From Lanius collurio (taxonomy: Eukaryota; Chordata; Aves; Passeriformes; Laniidae), in contig JACBWW010000021.1 of the NCBI GenBank assembly GCA_020086605.1, forward strand, positions 4,504,711-4,568,710: a stretch of DNA of 64,000 bases. Direction: 5' to 3'. Shown here piece after piece: positions 28,713 through 43,700 of this stretch (position 1 is its first letter; every line of letters begins with the position of its first letter). A model generated the notes under the pieces. The model had not been told where the DNA came from. It did not search any database and was given only the letters and a program-made list of their open reading frames with translations. Made by a program: the position numbers and the translations under genes.

Positions 28713-31700
28713 CTGTCATCAGAACAGAAAGACATTAGTGTTAGTAATTTCATATCAACAAACCCATTGGAAAAAACATAGTGTGGGCTTTGCTACTCAA
28801 GTCTGTTCTTTCCATTTTCCCACAGGTTTCATAGCCTTTCCAGCTGAACCTACATTCTGTCTAGTTCCAAAAAGAAATGGATATGGGCAATGAAGTCAAG
28901 CACCAAGTGGCTTCTGCTGTATTACACTGATTTAAACCTGCTGGAGTTTCTGGAGTAGCATTACTCCAGAAAATCTGAACTAACAGTCCTGATTAATTCA
29001 GGGCATCAGCTTGTGCTCTTTTTGTAATACAGGCAGTCAAACTATGGGAGACAGTGATAAAATAACCTACATTCTACCTACAGAAAATTCAGGCTGAAAA
29101 ATGTGTATTTTCAACTGCCATTTGTTTTATTGTATTAGTTCAATGACAGTAGTTAATTTCAACTGTTACCCTAGGCAGTGCTGCAAAACAGCGCATCAGA
29201 TTCTAGTATCAAAGCCAGAACATTACCATTATATTCTGATGTTCAGTGTTATTTACCTGACATCTTCACCTTCCTCCAATATAGACAAACAGATGGTGCA
29301 CTTTTCCTCTGTGTCTTCTTCTGTTCCTTCCTCCCCATCTTGTTTGCAGTGCAGTTTCCTCTGTGAGAACCAATCAGTTGTTACCTTATTAGTAGAGACG
29401 ACATTATTGACAAACTGAGTACAATCTGTTTTTGATACATATTCATCACATATTTCTGTGAAAACATTTTCTAATATTTATTCAAATGCATTTGAATCAA
29501 AATGAATCAAAAACCAGCACTTAGAGCAAAACCCAGGACATTGCAGACTTAACTCTTGTTAATTACAAAAGTCCACTGGAGTATTAATTTTACCATGCTG
29601 CAAACAGTCCTTTTACTTATTGTCTACGTCTAAATATCTTAATTCCATTCATGCAAAAAAAAAATCAACCTAGTGTCTTATCACTATTTATCAGGTACGA
29701 AAGAACAGTGTCATGTTGATGGGATTGTATATGATCACTGACTGCACTCCAGTTGAGAGATGACTGCAATTGTCAAAACTGTGTACCAGATTCAAAACCT
29801 CCTGGTGTTCCAGCCTTCCCCATGTGTTGGAAGTAAAGGTTAAATTGGTATATACCAAGCAGGTAAACATTGAACTGTTTACTGCCCATGTAAAGCCTTA
29901 GTTTATGAGTTATCACTGAAGTCTGTTGACAATTTTGCTATTACCAGCAGTTATTTCACTACTCACAAGGCTACTCATAACTACTGGACAAGTGAATCAT
30001 ATCAAACCACTTTTGTTTATCACATAGCTCTTTATCTAAGGAACTAATTTTAATTTTTCCTTGTGAAACAAGTGGCATTGTAAGCTTTGTAAACAATCCT
30101 TGAAATTTCAAGATACAGAAAACATGCCCTCTTTGGCACTGATATTTCTGCAGATTTAAGCTAACCATAAACATTATTCCATGTTCAAAGAAATATTACA
30201 GGCAGGCCACAATTTGACAAATCCTCACCTTTTTGTATTTATGTGGATATGTGCATCTTTCTATAGTTCCCTGTGTTGCTCCACGATTAACATTGCCTAG
30301 TCGTTCCTCCAAGTGAATCAGCTCCTAAAAATCATGAAGGAATAAACAGTGTAAAAACTATTATTTCAACTACCTTGAGGAAGTATTAATTTTATTCTAA
30401 CCCATTTTCATTTTCAGAACGACAAACTTATTTCCTGACTTACTCAAATATAGGCAAAGCCAAAAAGAGTATGTTGTGTGAGAAAAGTGATGGGCTTCTG
30501 TAGAAAAACCCACACAACACTGTCTGGTATTTTTAGTTCTTGGGAAATACTATTATACTACCAAAAAAATGAGAGTGTTTGTCAGCTAGGAATGACTATC
30601 AGTATGTTCACACATACTTCTGTATCTTCTGTGTCTAATGAGGAACAGGCAATTAAAATATGCTACATAAGTATTTGCTTTCTAACAGTCATTAAGGCTT
30701 TAAAGAAAAAAAGAGGTTGCTTAAGTTGAAATACAATGACTGATTCATTTTTCTCCAGCAATGAGTTTATTAGAACTGTGAGATGTCACTGAAGATGTTT
30801 TCAGTGGACAGGGTCATTAACTCTCTGCATCTGATACCTTTTATGTTCTCCTGTTTTTTTTCCTTCACTCCATTTCAATTCCTGCACTATACAACAGGAC
30901 TGTTACGTGGCCAAGTTTCAGCCTCTCTTGGAGGATCCTGGCACAGTTACTCAGACACCACTACCTTCTACCAGAATGTTGTATGACTACTCTGCCCTAC
31001 TGATGGGTATGCACAGCAAGAGGTACTGTCAGTTACCTGCCACCTAACCTGCATGGTCCAGGGCACCTTTTCCTGACCAACTTTTCAATACGCTTTTGTC
31101 CCACTCCATAATGGTGAGGGCATTCTGTAAGTAAAGGGTATTTTCTTCATGATTCTTTTCTATCTATACATAGAACTAGCTCTATCATACACCCTCCCCA
31201 TATTCCCTCATGACACATTTTGACATATATCTAGTTTTATTCTATTACAAACCTCAAAATTGCCCCTGAAAGGGCCTCTGAATGATGTTCCATCCAATCC
31301 CGATGAAATGTAACGGATGTGAGGGTAGCCCGCCATGTCTGGTACCTATTCAAACAGCAGATGTTAAGTTAAACCTATTCAGAACAGTTTCAGTGTTTTA
31401 CTGTTCACTTTGAAAAATTTAAGTTCCTTTTGCTTTCATTGAATCACTTATTATTTATACTCCTCAGCCTGAGCATATGATTCCAACCAAAAGCACAAGA
31501 CAAACACCACTCTGACACATCTAAACATAACCAGAAGCAAAACAGAAGTGAGACTAGATCCTCTCCTGTAATCTCTCCACATCTGCATTACAATTCCCAA
31601 GTCCCAAAATCTCAACCTACATTATATAAACCACCATAAATATCTACCTGTTTTTCTAAACAGAACACCTAACAGCTACATACAAAGTTACAAAGAAGAC

Positions 31701-34700
31701 TTGCTAAAGATTCTCAAATGTAAGCCTTTGGTACCACAGAAGAAACAAGCCTAAAAAACTTAGTCTGGAAAAAGCAGCCAATATTCTCATCTGACTCAAA
31801 ACAACTGTACATCTTCAGACACACTTTAAATTCAGAGGCAGATAAAAATTAGCACTCAAAACTTGCATCTGAAGTCACAGTTCACACTACATTCAAGCAT
31901 CCACTAACCTTCTTGCATTGTAAGGGATATAAGCAATGAACAAAAGACCAGTGTTCAGTGCTATATCCCACAGACCCTTCATGCACCAGCACTTTTCATA
32001 AAGCAAAGCTGAAGGATAGTTAATATAGCAGGGACCACCCCCACAGCAGGGCTGCGGCATTCCTTTTTTACCCCAGCAAGATGAGTGAATAATGGTACTG
32101 ATTTTTTTGCCAGAAACATACCAGTAACAATTGTTAATGAACAGGTGAAATAAACCCTAAATGATCAGCAGATTCGTTTTACTCAATCCCACAGCACAGC
32201 GAGAGAAGACTGTAAATAGCAATTAAAATTTGGAAATATTTGAATACTATCAGCTGATAATGCCTCTGCTGCTGTATATGACAGATCAAAATTCATCTCG
32301 AGATTGTCCACAGATCAGCTATCCCAGATACTACTCATGACATCAAGTATTTACATATTGCTTTTCTTCTTTCCATCTGACACTTCCAAGTTTAACACAT
32401 ATAAAGGTGTAAAACTCAATGAATGCACTGTGGAAAAGCAGACCTAGCCAAAGCTACCCACATCAAATAACAGACCAATAAGCTAGCTACCTTTCTATAG
32501 TTTTCAAATCCAGTCTTGTAACTAAAAGCTGACAGGGACAGAAGAGACTTCTCTGCCCTAAATATTTTTTTTTCCAGAAAAGAAAGGCAGAATCTGATTA
32601 TTTTAAAGCAGTTTACATGGTGCTTGTCAAATGACAATGTAGTGACAACATTCCGCCACAAATACAGCCACAACACTGGTCTTGCATTGTAACAAACCAG
32701 ATTAACAGAAATCAAAGATGCATTTTCATATGCGTATCAAAACATCTCATCTAAGTAATATTTGCTGGTATCCTAGATCTTACTGTCTGACAACATAAAC
32801 TGTGGCTGTAACTAAGGAATTTTGGGGGAGGAGACTAAAAATATGCTGATTTGTAAGAAGTCTGCCTCAGATAATCACTGATTTATGATTCATTCTGCAT
32901 CTAAGTGTGTAACTTCAGCTTTCAATTACAGAAAATGCCTTTAAGGAAATAGGTCTCTCACTCACATTACAAACATACTTATTGTGCCAGGTTTTTACTA
33001 GGCATAGATCTGTCTGGTGTAATTTGGAAAATTTTATTGCCTATTATGACATCATGAATTGATGGCCACCACTGAGAAGAAGGAAACTCCTGACAAAAAC
33101 TAGCTTAAGTCTCAGAAGTGATATTCAACACCTGGTACTTTACTGACCAGGATTTGAAATCAGTCTTTTGGAAAACAACACATTTGATAGTGCAGATACT
33201 GCATCATTACAAGAGGGGCAAAGTTACAGATGTATTGCTGTAATTCCATAATTACAGTTCCAATTGCCTCAGCAGTCAGTTTACCAACTGCAGTGACATG
33301 CACCTGGACAGGTCTTCTATTTGGAACAAATTCTACTATTTGAGATTAAGAAACCTAATAAATTTAATTTTAACAGTACAAAACCAAAAATTATTCAGCA
33401 TACCTACCACAACAAACTACTGAGCTCAAGACAACAAATGCTGTATGGGACAATGTTTTCATGCTAATAAATGGGCCTTCATATTAACCTAATGGGGATG
33501 GCATAACACCTCTGCAAAATTACCTGAACATACATTATATATGTGAAAATACCCTAAGAGCACAGCTTCCATTTCTGGCCAGGTAAAAATGCTACTCTGA
33601 AAAAATGTCTCTAAGAAAAAAATCAAAACAATTCTTTTACACCTGCAGAATAAGCAGTCTGCTAACACAGCAAGATTTTAACTAAGTACATTTGTGACTA
33701 CAAGCTGGAGAAAATATTTGCAAGAGAGAACTACCAATAATACCCAACAAAGAACAGTCTTACTAAAATCCCTTTGACAGTTACCACCAAGTTTCAAATG
33801 CAAAAAGATTTCAGCTCTCTTGAAAGAGCTTCACACATAAATGGGAGTTTGTTTTCACTAAGTTTTCATATCAGAAAAAAAAGAAAAGGTTAAAGCTAAT
33901 GAAGAATGTAAGCAGTTAAAGGTAATGCCAGTCTGCACTAAGTGTTTGTACATATTCTTTTGGATACAGCCAAATTAAAATATATACTTTAAAGCAATAT
34001 ATTCTGGACCTGCAAATTCGAGCACAAGTCTGCTAAAAACTGTAGAAGCATCATTTGTTTCTTGTTTTGCACTTTCTATTGACACTTCCCATGACCACAA
34101 AAATCTGCAGCAACTAAAACAATTCAAGGCTAAGTCTGAACCATTTACGACACAGTCATTCTCAACAGTTTGAAACATCTAACCTGCAGGGAAGACTTTC
34201 TTCCTTGCTACTTCTCTCCTTTAAATACTTTCTGTTTTTGCAGGATCTTTTGGCTTTTCAGTTGCCAGAGTCAGTGAAGAGACCCTTGCCCTGTATGGTA
34301 CTACTTATCTTGTCCACCCAGCCTTCATGGTTCACATTAAGTATGATCATCATATTTATTAGAACAAATCCCCAGTGTAAGCCTTTTCAGTTAACTAACT
34401 GCTCAACTACCATCAATACACAAAAAGTAGTAAAGCTCATCAATTGATGTCTGAACAAGCCAAATTCAAACAAGGAAAAGCTGCAGTCTTCATCCAAAAG
34501 CTTTGGGTTAAGGAACAAGTACCATCTGCTGCATAGATAAAAGCCAATGGTACCTGTGTCTGAGGGGAACATGATATGAGTGCTCTTCAATACTGTATTC
34601 TACAAAAAGTAAAGAACAGTAATTCATGTTTCTATTAAGAAAAAAAAAGAAGCAGCTCCAGGACAAAATTCTGTTTTCTTAAAAATGCAATTCTCTTTGA

Positions 34701-37700
34701 TGCAGCTAATCAAGGCTATTTCAAACTGGAAGTTCATCTTGAACTATTACTACATCAAGTTACAGCCCTAAGTGTTCAGGTATTTTACAGAACCTTATTG
34801 GCTTTTGGGGCACAGAACAGTTGTATCTCAGAGTTGCAATACCTGCACGACTACACTCTGAGCAATATTACTCTGACCAGCACACAGCCACCATATTGTG
34901 CTGGGACCTACTGGCCTACACCTCCAAATCCCTACTGATCTTCACAAAGTGTAAAGACAGCCTCAAACACACTGAATCAATCCGCAGATAGAGGAACGGA
35001 ACATTAAGGCTCTCCAATAGAAGAAAAAGGGGGCACAGCATACTGAAAGCTGGATGTGAAACACCTGAGAGAGATTAAGGTAACACAAGAAACTTTAGGT
35101 TTCCTTGGGGGTTTTGGGGGGATTTTTGTTGTTTTGTTTGTTGCTTTGGGGGTTTTTGTTTGTTTGTTTGAGGTTTTGGGGTTTTTTTAAAATGATCCAA
35201 AGATCTCCCTCAGACTGAGAAGCTGCAGGTTCACAGATAAATTAAGGAGTCTTCTTCAAGGCTTGCATCAACTCTAGAGATATTTATTACACCATACATA
35301 GCAAACTACAAAGTTCAAATAATTCTCCCACCACTCCTCACCCCTGAAATTCACATTCAACAGGCCACTACTCAAAAGGGCAGAAGAAGCTGGAGTCAAG
35401 TGTCCGAACACCATACCCCACAGGAATTACAGAAACTGCCCTCCTGCCCACCCTGATGTGGTAAACAGTGCCAGAACCCCAAGTCAAAAAGCCTTTCATT
35501 AACAGTGGCAAAAGAGCAGCCAAAGGAAGCCAGAGTAAACAGAAATGGCATCTAACAACAAACACTGGTATCAGAGAAGAACAGAGGAACAGATTAAAAG
35601 CCCTTGTGTCCTGCATCCTTCTTGTCTAATGTTTTATTAGTTATGCCATGCACTGATCTTCACTTGAGTATTCCTTAAAATGATCAGTTAGCAGAATGGG
35701 TATTTGTCCAGAATGGATTTCATTCAACAGCTCTTTCCTCAGCACATGCCTGGCCTTAAAACAGCAGCAAACACAAAGTCTAAGCCAAGGTCACAAAGTA
35801 TTTATATTAAATAAGGAGGGAAGCAGCCTTGGATACACACATATCAAGAAAGCTCTTCCTAACTGCTTTTAACCTAGGACTCGTCCTGAAACGACAAAAA
35901 CAGGTAAAAATCTCTTCCAAACTAGTTGAAAAGGAGATTTTTTTTTCCCCAACCCTCTATTTAGACAGTAAAGCTGCTGAATATGTTCCCCCACATACCT
36001 TTATCGTTTTATCTCCCTGAGGATTAAAACGGCAGTCTGCATCGCAGCACTGAGTAGATGAAGATTTGGTTATGTACATCTAATTAAAATCAGAAACTGA
36101 TAGAGTACTAATGTCATTAAAGCCCAAATAATCCATTATGTCCTTTACAGTCTGGTGGTAGTTTGAAGGGGTTTCAATACTCCACATAAAAAAGCATACT
36201 GCCAATTGTGCTGCAAGCTGTTTTAGAAAGCAGATTCAATATTAACAAAATTCTTAGTTGAGTGACTGACTGCATCAGTTACTTTAAAAGACAACCCCTC
36301 TTAAAAAAAATAGTTTATGATATCTGCATCAAAGAATATGACTCATGAAACTTCTATTTAGTACCCTCTGTACTTAAAGAAGGAAGCATTCCTTAGAACA
36401 ATGATGACTTCACAGAGGGACTCTAACCACAGTTCAGCCTCTCCTCTCCCACCCCTACTCCTGAAGTTACAAAAACAGGTGGCAGGTACAAATAATCTGT
36501 TGCCTAAAACAGCACTTATGTTTAAAAGTTTGTTAGATGAAAAACTTCATTGACTACTTGGTCTCTATTCAAAATAAGTTTTGCTGACAGATCTGCTGCA
36601 CTCACACACACAAGCGAACAAAACCAGTGACTTTCATTATGGCCATAGCAGGGGCAGAGCCATCAAAAGGCATCTGTAATGCTTTGAACTCACTGCATAT
36701 GTAACTTCCAGACGTGCTCTAACCTGCCTTCGTGTTCTTCTAGTGTGTGAATACACATAAAATTAGTCAAAGGCTACACAACTTCAAAGCCATAAGGCTC
36801 AATCTAATCACAGTGAGGCTCAAACCAGATCCCACACACTTGAGGAAGTGCTGCTTAGAGCAGTCTGCTCACAATAAAACATGCTGTCAGTGCAGTGTGT
36901 GCAAAGGCTCAAAACACAAGTTCAGTTTCATTCAGCCACTCATTAGTTACTGTTATAAGGATTAAATATCCCTACATAAACACTTGCACAAATTTCTGTA
37001 GACCTAAAGACCCTTGTTTCATCTGCAACTGCTACTAATTAGAAACTGCAGTTACCAAGCAGAAGAGCAGAAATCCCTAAAATATTTTATCACATTCAGA
37101 AAATACTTCTGAACATTCCCTATTATAGTTTTCATCTCTTCTACTGCTAAAAAAGATGAAAAAAAGTGGGGTCTCAACTATTTGCTTATGTAACATTTTA
37201 GCTGCAGGAATACCCTAATTAAAATAAAAATACAATTAAAAGTTTCTCATCACACTGTAATGAGGATCATCTCAACTCTTAAGTTTCTAGGAACTTCATG
37301 GTGACAATTGAATTAAATCCCACAGATGATTTATTAGCCCTAACATAAAATGAGCTAAAAGAGGCACAGGTTTAACTTGTTGCCTCCTAACACAACTACA
37401 GTCCCCTGACTTATTAGGAGGGAATCTAAGACAGCTGATGTTATCTGTTACAGTACAGCACATGAAATAAATGTGAGAGAGTAAAGCCATCTTTCATCCA
37501 CTTGAAAAAGCAGACACCTAACTGAAGAATGCAGAAAAACTTAATTTGAAGAGATGATGCACAGGAGACAGTTATGCAATAAGAATCTCATTAGCTACAC
37601 TAAAATATCAAATTCTACAGCCTGCTTTAAAAGTCTGTGCTAAATATGCAAGCAGCACCCACGAATGATCAACTCTCATTTATCAGGGAGTTACTTAAGG

Positions 37701-40700
37701 ATTATCATATCTGGTAGTTAAAGAGTGAGGAACACACAGTGCAAGACCAGACTGGAGACAGTTCCTACAGTTTGGTTGTAAATTTAGTTTAAGACACAGA
37801 TGTCAATTCAGGTTACTAACAGAGGAATTTTGAAAGGATGAGACTTGCAGGGGTTTTTTAAATTATAATTTTAGCATTCATTTACAGATGAACTCACAAT
37901 TTTGATTAGATTAACTAGCTTTTAGAGGATTAAACATTATTGCTTGACACAAAGAAACACTAAATATACTCAGCTAAACTAAATCTGTTTCTCTGTGAAT
38001 TTTCATTAAACAAAATTTTTTAAAAATTTAACTAAACCTCTAAGCATTCATTCAAAAACAATACCTGTCAACAAAAGGAAAGATACGCTGGTTTGCTTTG
38101 GTTTTCTACTGCAGATTAAAAAAATTATGTTTAACAGGGGACAACCTTAGTCAGACAACTCAGACTTCCTGCAGGTTGTAACACTTCATGCTACAAAATC
38201 ATATACTTTATCACATAGAATTAGGTTGATGAATAACAAATATTATTTGAAGACAATCAAATCTATCTGGAATTCTAGTTGTGTGTATACACACCTTAAA
38301 AAGAAAGAATCGGTGCCAATTTTAATGCATTGAGTGGAAAGTTGGTACCTTTAACAATCCAAAACTCAATAAAGGATAATCTGAACTTTAAAAATCAGAT
38401 GCAGAGGGTCAATGCATTGCAATGCAAGTGACAATTTAATTCAGGTATGTTTCATTTTACAAGAGCTGAAGTTAGAAATGTAGATGTCCCTATACTGTTC
38501 TCTCTAGCTACACAATGGGCCTGCCCAAGCTCCCTCGTTGGGAGTAACACACAGACAGACACAGAGAAATATTTTCTTCTTCAGTTGAAGCACTTTGCAG
38601 CAATGTAGACACATCCAATTTTCCTGACAAACAAAATCATAGCGACCAATGATCATATTTTCCATAAGCTATCTCCTTACCATTAGAGGAAGAGCCCCTA
38701 TTTGCAAGTGATGCAGTCGAGGAGGTGCATGGTAGTGGGCCAGGTGAGGATGCAAGGGCCCTGGAGGGTAAGTGGCTGCAGTCACACCAGCTTCAATTCC
38801 TAGTTCCCTGTCACATGAAAGAAAGTGGCATTACAGTAAAGGAACAGCTTGCCTCCTAGGTACAATCCCACTGCTTTGGAGAGCCTACAACACAATACAG
38901 CTACAACAGTTTTACGTAAGAATTTTTTTTAACCGTATTTAAACTTTGCTAAAGAATCCTCCTATAACTAAAAGTTCTTTTTAAAACAGCTGTGAAGATT
39001 TAGTAGGAAAAAAATAGAGACAACTCCACATTTATTGTGCCCAGTAATATTATCTATGTGAAATCTTCTCTGCAGCACATGCTGTGAGAAGAGCAGTTAA
39101 CATTCGCCTCTTCACTAATGGCCAAGAGTACTTTTTTTAATAATAAATATATTGTGGAACTTAAGTGCATGCTTGGTAAGTGGGCCTGATGCAATCGTAA
39201 ATAAGTTCAGACAAAGAGGGGAGAGAATATACTAGCCTATAACTCCAAACCTTAAAAACACTAGAATTACATTTAAGATATTGAGTACTCAAAGTAGTAT
39301 TTCAAAGTCACGTCAATATTTATAAACTTTAAACTACAGGTACCTGCAGCACCTTTTAAAACCACAGGCAGCATTATCAGCACTGTGATCAGCACAGTCT
39401 CCTGCCCTGAGCCCCAAGAGCTCAGTGTCTGATTACTCACCAGGCAGACCTCTCCGGAGCCTGTCGAGGATGGGAAGACATAGTCTGAGGCACATGGATA
39501 TGATGCCCATGACCATAATTGGGATGCATTCTGTGAGGATGTGGAGGAGGCCGCTCATGAGCGCGTCTAAACAACAAAGAACAGCCATCATTAATTTCAC
39601 ATACTTTTTAGTATGAAGAAACCAACACCCATAACCAAAATGTTACAGACTGACCTACTACAGGTGCCTTTAAAATAAGAAACTTCCCATGCAAAGTTTT
39701 AATTTCTACTTTAGATATAAGTTACAAACCAATATTAACACAGATTTCATTTTCAAAATCAAAGCCAGCTTCAGCTACAGTGATCTGCCCTTCACGTGGC
39801 AGACACCACCCTGACAAAGTGTTTAATCCTAACCTCAGAGAGCAGGTAGGAAAGTGAGGGCCACATGACAGTCATGTTCAGATTCAGTGCCATTCACAGC
39901 TCTGCAGCACATTATTTCTAATAAAACTATACCAGCAAAAATAATTAGGGTAAACCTAATAAAATAATCAGAGGACATTTTCCTTGAAACATGTTTACAT
40001 CACAGCTCAGGTAATAAGGGCACACAGTTTTTCTCCATGCCAGCTGGTATAGAACAACTAAGGATTTGAAAAAAACTTTAAAAAACCCTTGCTGGCTGAT
40101 TTCTGTTGCTTTACCACTTCCCACTTTACCTACTTTACGACAGAAAGAAATGGATTAGGATTTTTCTCTCCATTGCTTTCAATGCAGAAAGGATGGATTA
40201 TTATTCAGCCTAAAAACTTGGATTTTACCAAATGCAGTATACATTTTCCAGGTTCAGTACCACCTTAAACTATCTGATGAAGCAGACCACACATTTTTTA
40301 GGTTTACATGTCTAGAGAGGCAAAAATGTACTTAATAGCAAACTATTCTAGTCAAGTAACTATGGGGAAAAAAATCTGGAACAACTCATTGCAAGAAAAA
40401 GAAAAAAAAAAAAAAAGAAAAAAAAAGGAAAAACTACCTCCATAGTTTCATGAAACTTGAACTTCATGCAGGTTCATTTTCCCTGAACTGAGTCTTAATC
40501 TAAAAGAAACATCTTTAAATAACAGAAATAATTTATAAATGTAAAATGCCTAGGCTGTGCATCCCACAATCTTTATGGGTGGGTAATTAGATAAGAATAA
40601 ACAGAAAGCCCATACGTTATACAAATGCAGTGCACCATGATACACTGTGCTTTCTGCACATTTTATGGACAATTCCACAGCCCTAAGGACGTTACAGCTG

Positions 40701-43700
40701 CTGCACCCACATTTGAGACACGACAGTGAGGAGACCAACCCATCTCTACTTGCAATCCTGAAAAGGTCCTACACTGTTGGACAGGAAGTATACAATCTAT
40801 TATCCCTTACATTATGTGTAGAAAAGAAGGATGAAACAACACGTTAACAACACTTCAAGACTCCAGGACACAGAACTGAAGGAACTGCAAGCCTGCTGGC
40901 AGCCTCAAGTCTGTATTCAGTAACAGAGCAATAAACACCACTTTCTGGTTGCCAGAGTATAACCCGACTTACAGGAGCCTGGGCCAAGATACCTTCAAGA
41001 TTGATTTTCCACGTAATTTGAATGAGAATTAGAGGGGGAACAAAAGATCAAGGGCAGAACAATTCTATACAGTTAAAAACCAAACTATAAGAGGAGAAAT
41101 GTCACTGAGCAAACTGGCACTGTCTGACCTGAGACTGGTGACTTCAGACAGAATGTCAAGGAAGAACCTATCATCGTTTGCCTACAATTTCTATACATAG
41201 AAAGGAAATTCACTGAACTAAGAAATGCCAATATTCACAGCTCCAATCCCCAAACTACTGGAAAACTTCAGATCTGATAAGATAGCTAGCACTATTATTT
41301 TTCCTTAAAATGCTATCTTGCTGTCTCACAGCCACTGGCTTCTCTTATGTGCCATTTGTGGCAGTTACTGCCTATAGATATTTATATAAATAACCTGGAA
41401 ACTGCCTCAAAAGTTACAGTTAAAGCTGAATTCTCTTTAAGCATTAACTTCTAAACGAGTTTTAAGTTAGTTATGAATCAAATTTGTATAACAAAGAGCA
41501 ACAACTAGAGAGCTCATTCTTGTAATTGTCTTAGATATTTAAACACATTACCTCCAGAAAAAACAAGTTCAACCACTCTGAATACAAAGCTACTTCTGAC
41601 CTGTTATCCATTAATACTAGTATCAACAATCTAGTTAAGCAACAACAGTAGCATGTCTTAGCATCACCAAAGCTACATTTCAACACTGAACACATTCTCA
41701 GTCTCCTCTTCTAAAGCAAAAGGCATAGTAAAGATATGTATCTAATCTGAATTAAACACAGTAAATGGTCCCTTATGATAATTTATTCATTTTATTTTAA
41801 TGTATTATTTACATAAAAAGAATCTTAACCATATCAACAAAGCAAAACATGCTGTCAAGGAACACTTAACCAGAGTTTATGATGTACCCTCCAGGCTGTC
41901 TAGCTCAAAAAGGAATTCACGCTTATTATCCAAAGGATGAGTAAAGGGCAAGAGAAACAAGCTCCCTTTATCTTCCATGCCCCATTCGTGCCTTACCTGG
42001 AGACACTACTGAGAGATGTAATGGAGCAGGATCAGTCCTAACACCCACGTGACTGCAACGATTTGTAAAGACACTTCTTACCATGGTTTAACACTAACAG
42101 TTCCTAACCATGCAATTAACAGTTGGAGATTCACATGCAGCACTTTACAAACCTGAGAGAAATGAATTATATGTTTAGATATTGTTCTGAGTACGTTTGT
42201 GACATACGTTGGGTGTTGCATCATTCTTCTTCTCTGGACCTCCATCCTCTGGATCACTTCATGAGGATGTAGCCTCTGTGCTGGAGGTGCTGCTGCAGGG
42301 ATGTGATGGGATATAGGCTGGTGTGTTGCAGGGAGATGCTGTGGTATTGGAGCAGCTGCATTGGCTAAAGGATGAGTTGGTGGTGGAGGTGGAACAGGAT
42401 GAGAAGATGCATGAGAGGAGATTGAAGGATGAAAGGGATGCACTGGATGAGGTATAACATAATCCACTTGAGGTGGAGGTTGTGGCTGTGGAGGAGGATT
42501 TCCATGAGAGTGAGGACATGCAGAAGCCTGATGGTGAAGAGGTCTGGTCAAGGAAGCATCTGCAATGAAAACATCAGATGCTTTTAATTTGGTCAACTGA
42601 AGGTTTTGACTTAAAATTTATTTTAAGTATCTTCACACAGGTGTTTCAGTATTATTACACCCATTTAAACAGTGGCAACATCGCAATGTGTGTTAAGGCA
42701 ATTTTTAAATAAAGTGATTCTAGCAATACATCCTCCAAGAAACCTACATTTTCTGCAGCCAAAAGCATTCTGTTTTCCAATACTGTATGATACACAGTGG
42801 AAAGGTACATGGAAAGGCTTGGGTTGGAAGGGACCTTAAAAATCACCTTGTTCCAACACCCTGCCATGGACAGGAACACCTTCAACTAGACAAGGCTGGT
42901 CCAAGCCATGTCCAGCCTGGCTGTAAACACTTTCAAGGATGGCACAAACACAGCTTCTCCTGCGCAAGCTGTGCCAGAGCCTCACCACCCTCACAGGGAG
43001 GAATTTCTTCCTTAAATCCAATCTAAACCTACTCTCTTTCAGTTTAAAGCCATCCCCCCTTGTCCTATCACTACATGCCCTTGACAAAAGTCCCTCTTCA
43101 GCTGTCCTAGAGTCCCTTTAGACACTAGAAGATGCTGTAAGGTCTCCTCAGAGTCAGGCTGACAACTCCAACTCTTTCAGCCTGTCCTTGTAGCAGAGGT
43201 GTTCCAGCCCTCTGAGCACCTTCACAGTCCTCCCTACAGACTCACTCCAACAGGCTTGTCCTTCTTGTGCTGAGGAGTCCAAACCTGAAGCAGTATTCTA
43301 GGTGGGGTCTAATGAGAGAGGAGTAGAAGGGGAGAATCCCCTTCCAATTTTACATTTGTTGTTTAATATTTAAAGTTCAAACCCCCTGTCCCTTTCTGGG
43401 TTCACTATTCTATAGAGACATAATCCAAAAAAAGAAATCACAATCAAAAAAATTATTCTTCTAAAGCAGATCTCACTGTGAGTATGGGACAAGGGACCAC
43501 AACTAAGGAAAATTAAATAAAAAGCCAATGCTAGAATACAATGGGCATGATAAATATTTCTTCGTAAATACAGTTTTGAACTCTCAATGCTATTATGGGC
43601 ACTCAGAAGAAAATATTTTAACTTTACCTTGATCCCATTCAAACCCCCCGCATAAGACCAACTGTTTATATTATTTCTTAACCCATGTTTGTAGGATCAG

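Noticed and set aside
40396..40432. Poly(A) tail of a processed pseudogene
   Set aside because: The A/AG-rich run has no recognisable coding sequence on either side and no visible target duplication. It was treated as simple low complexity.
42836..43087. 83-aa minus-strand open frame with [13 protein letters not shown]
   Set aside because: This is the C-terminal coding remnant of a CR1 ORF2, not a host gene.
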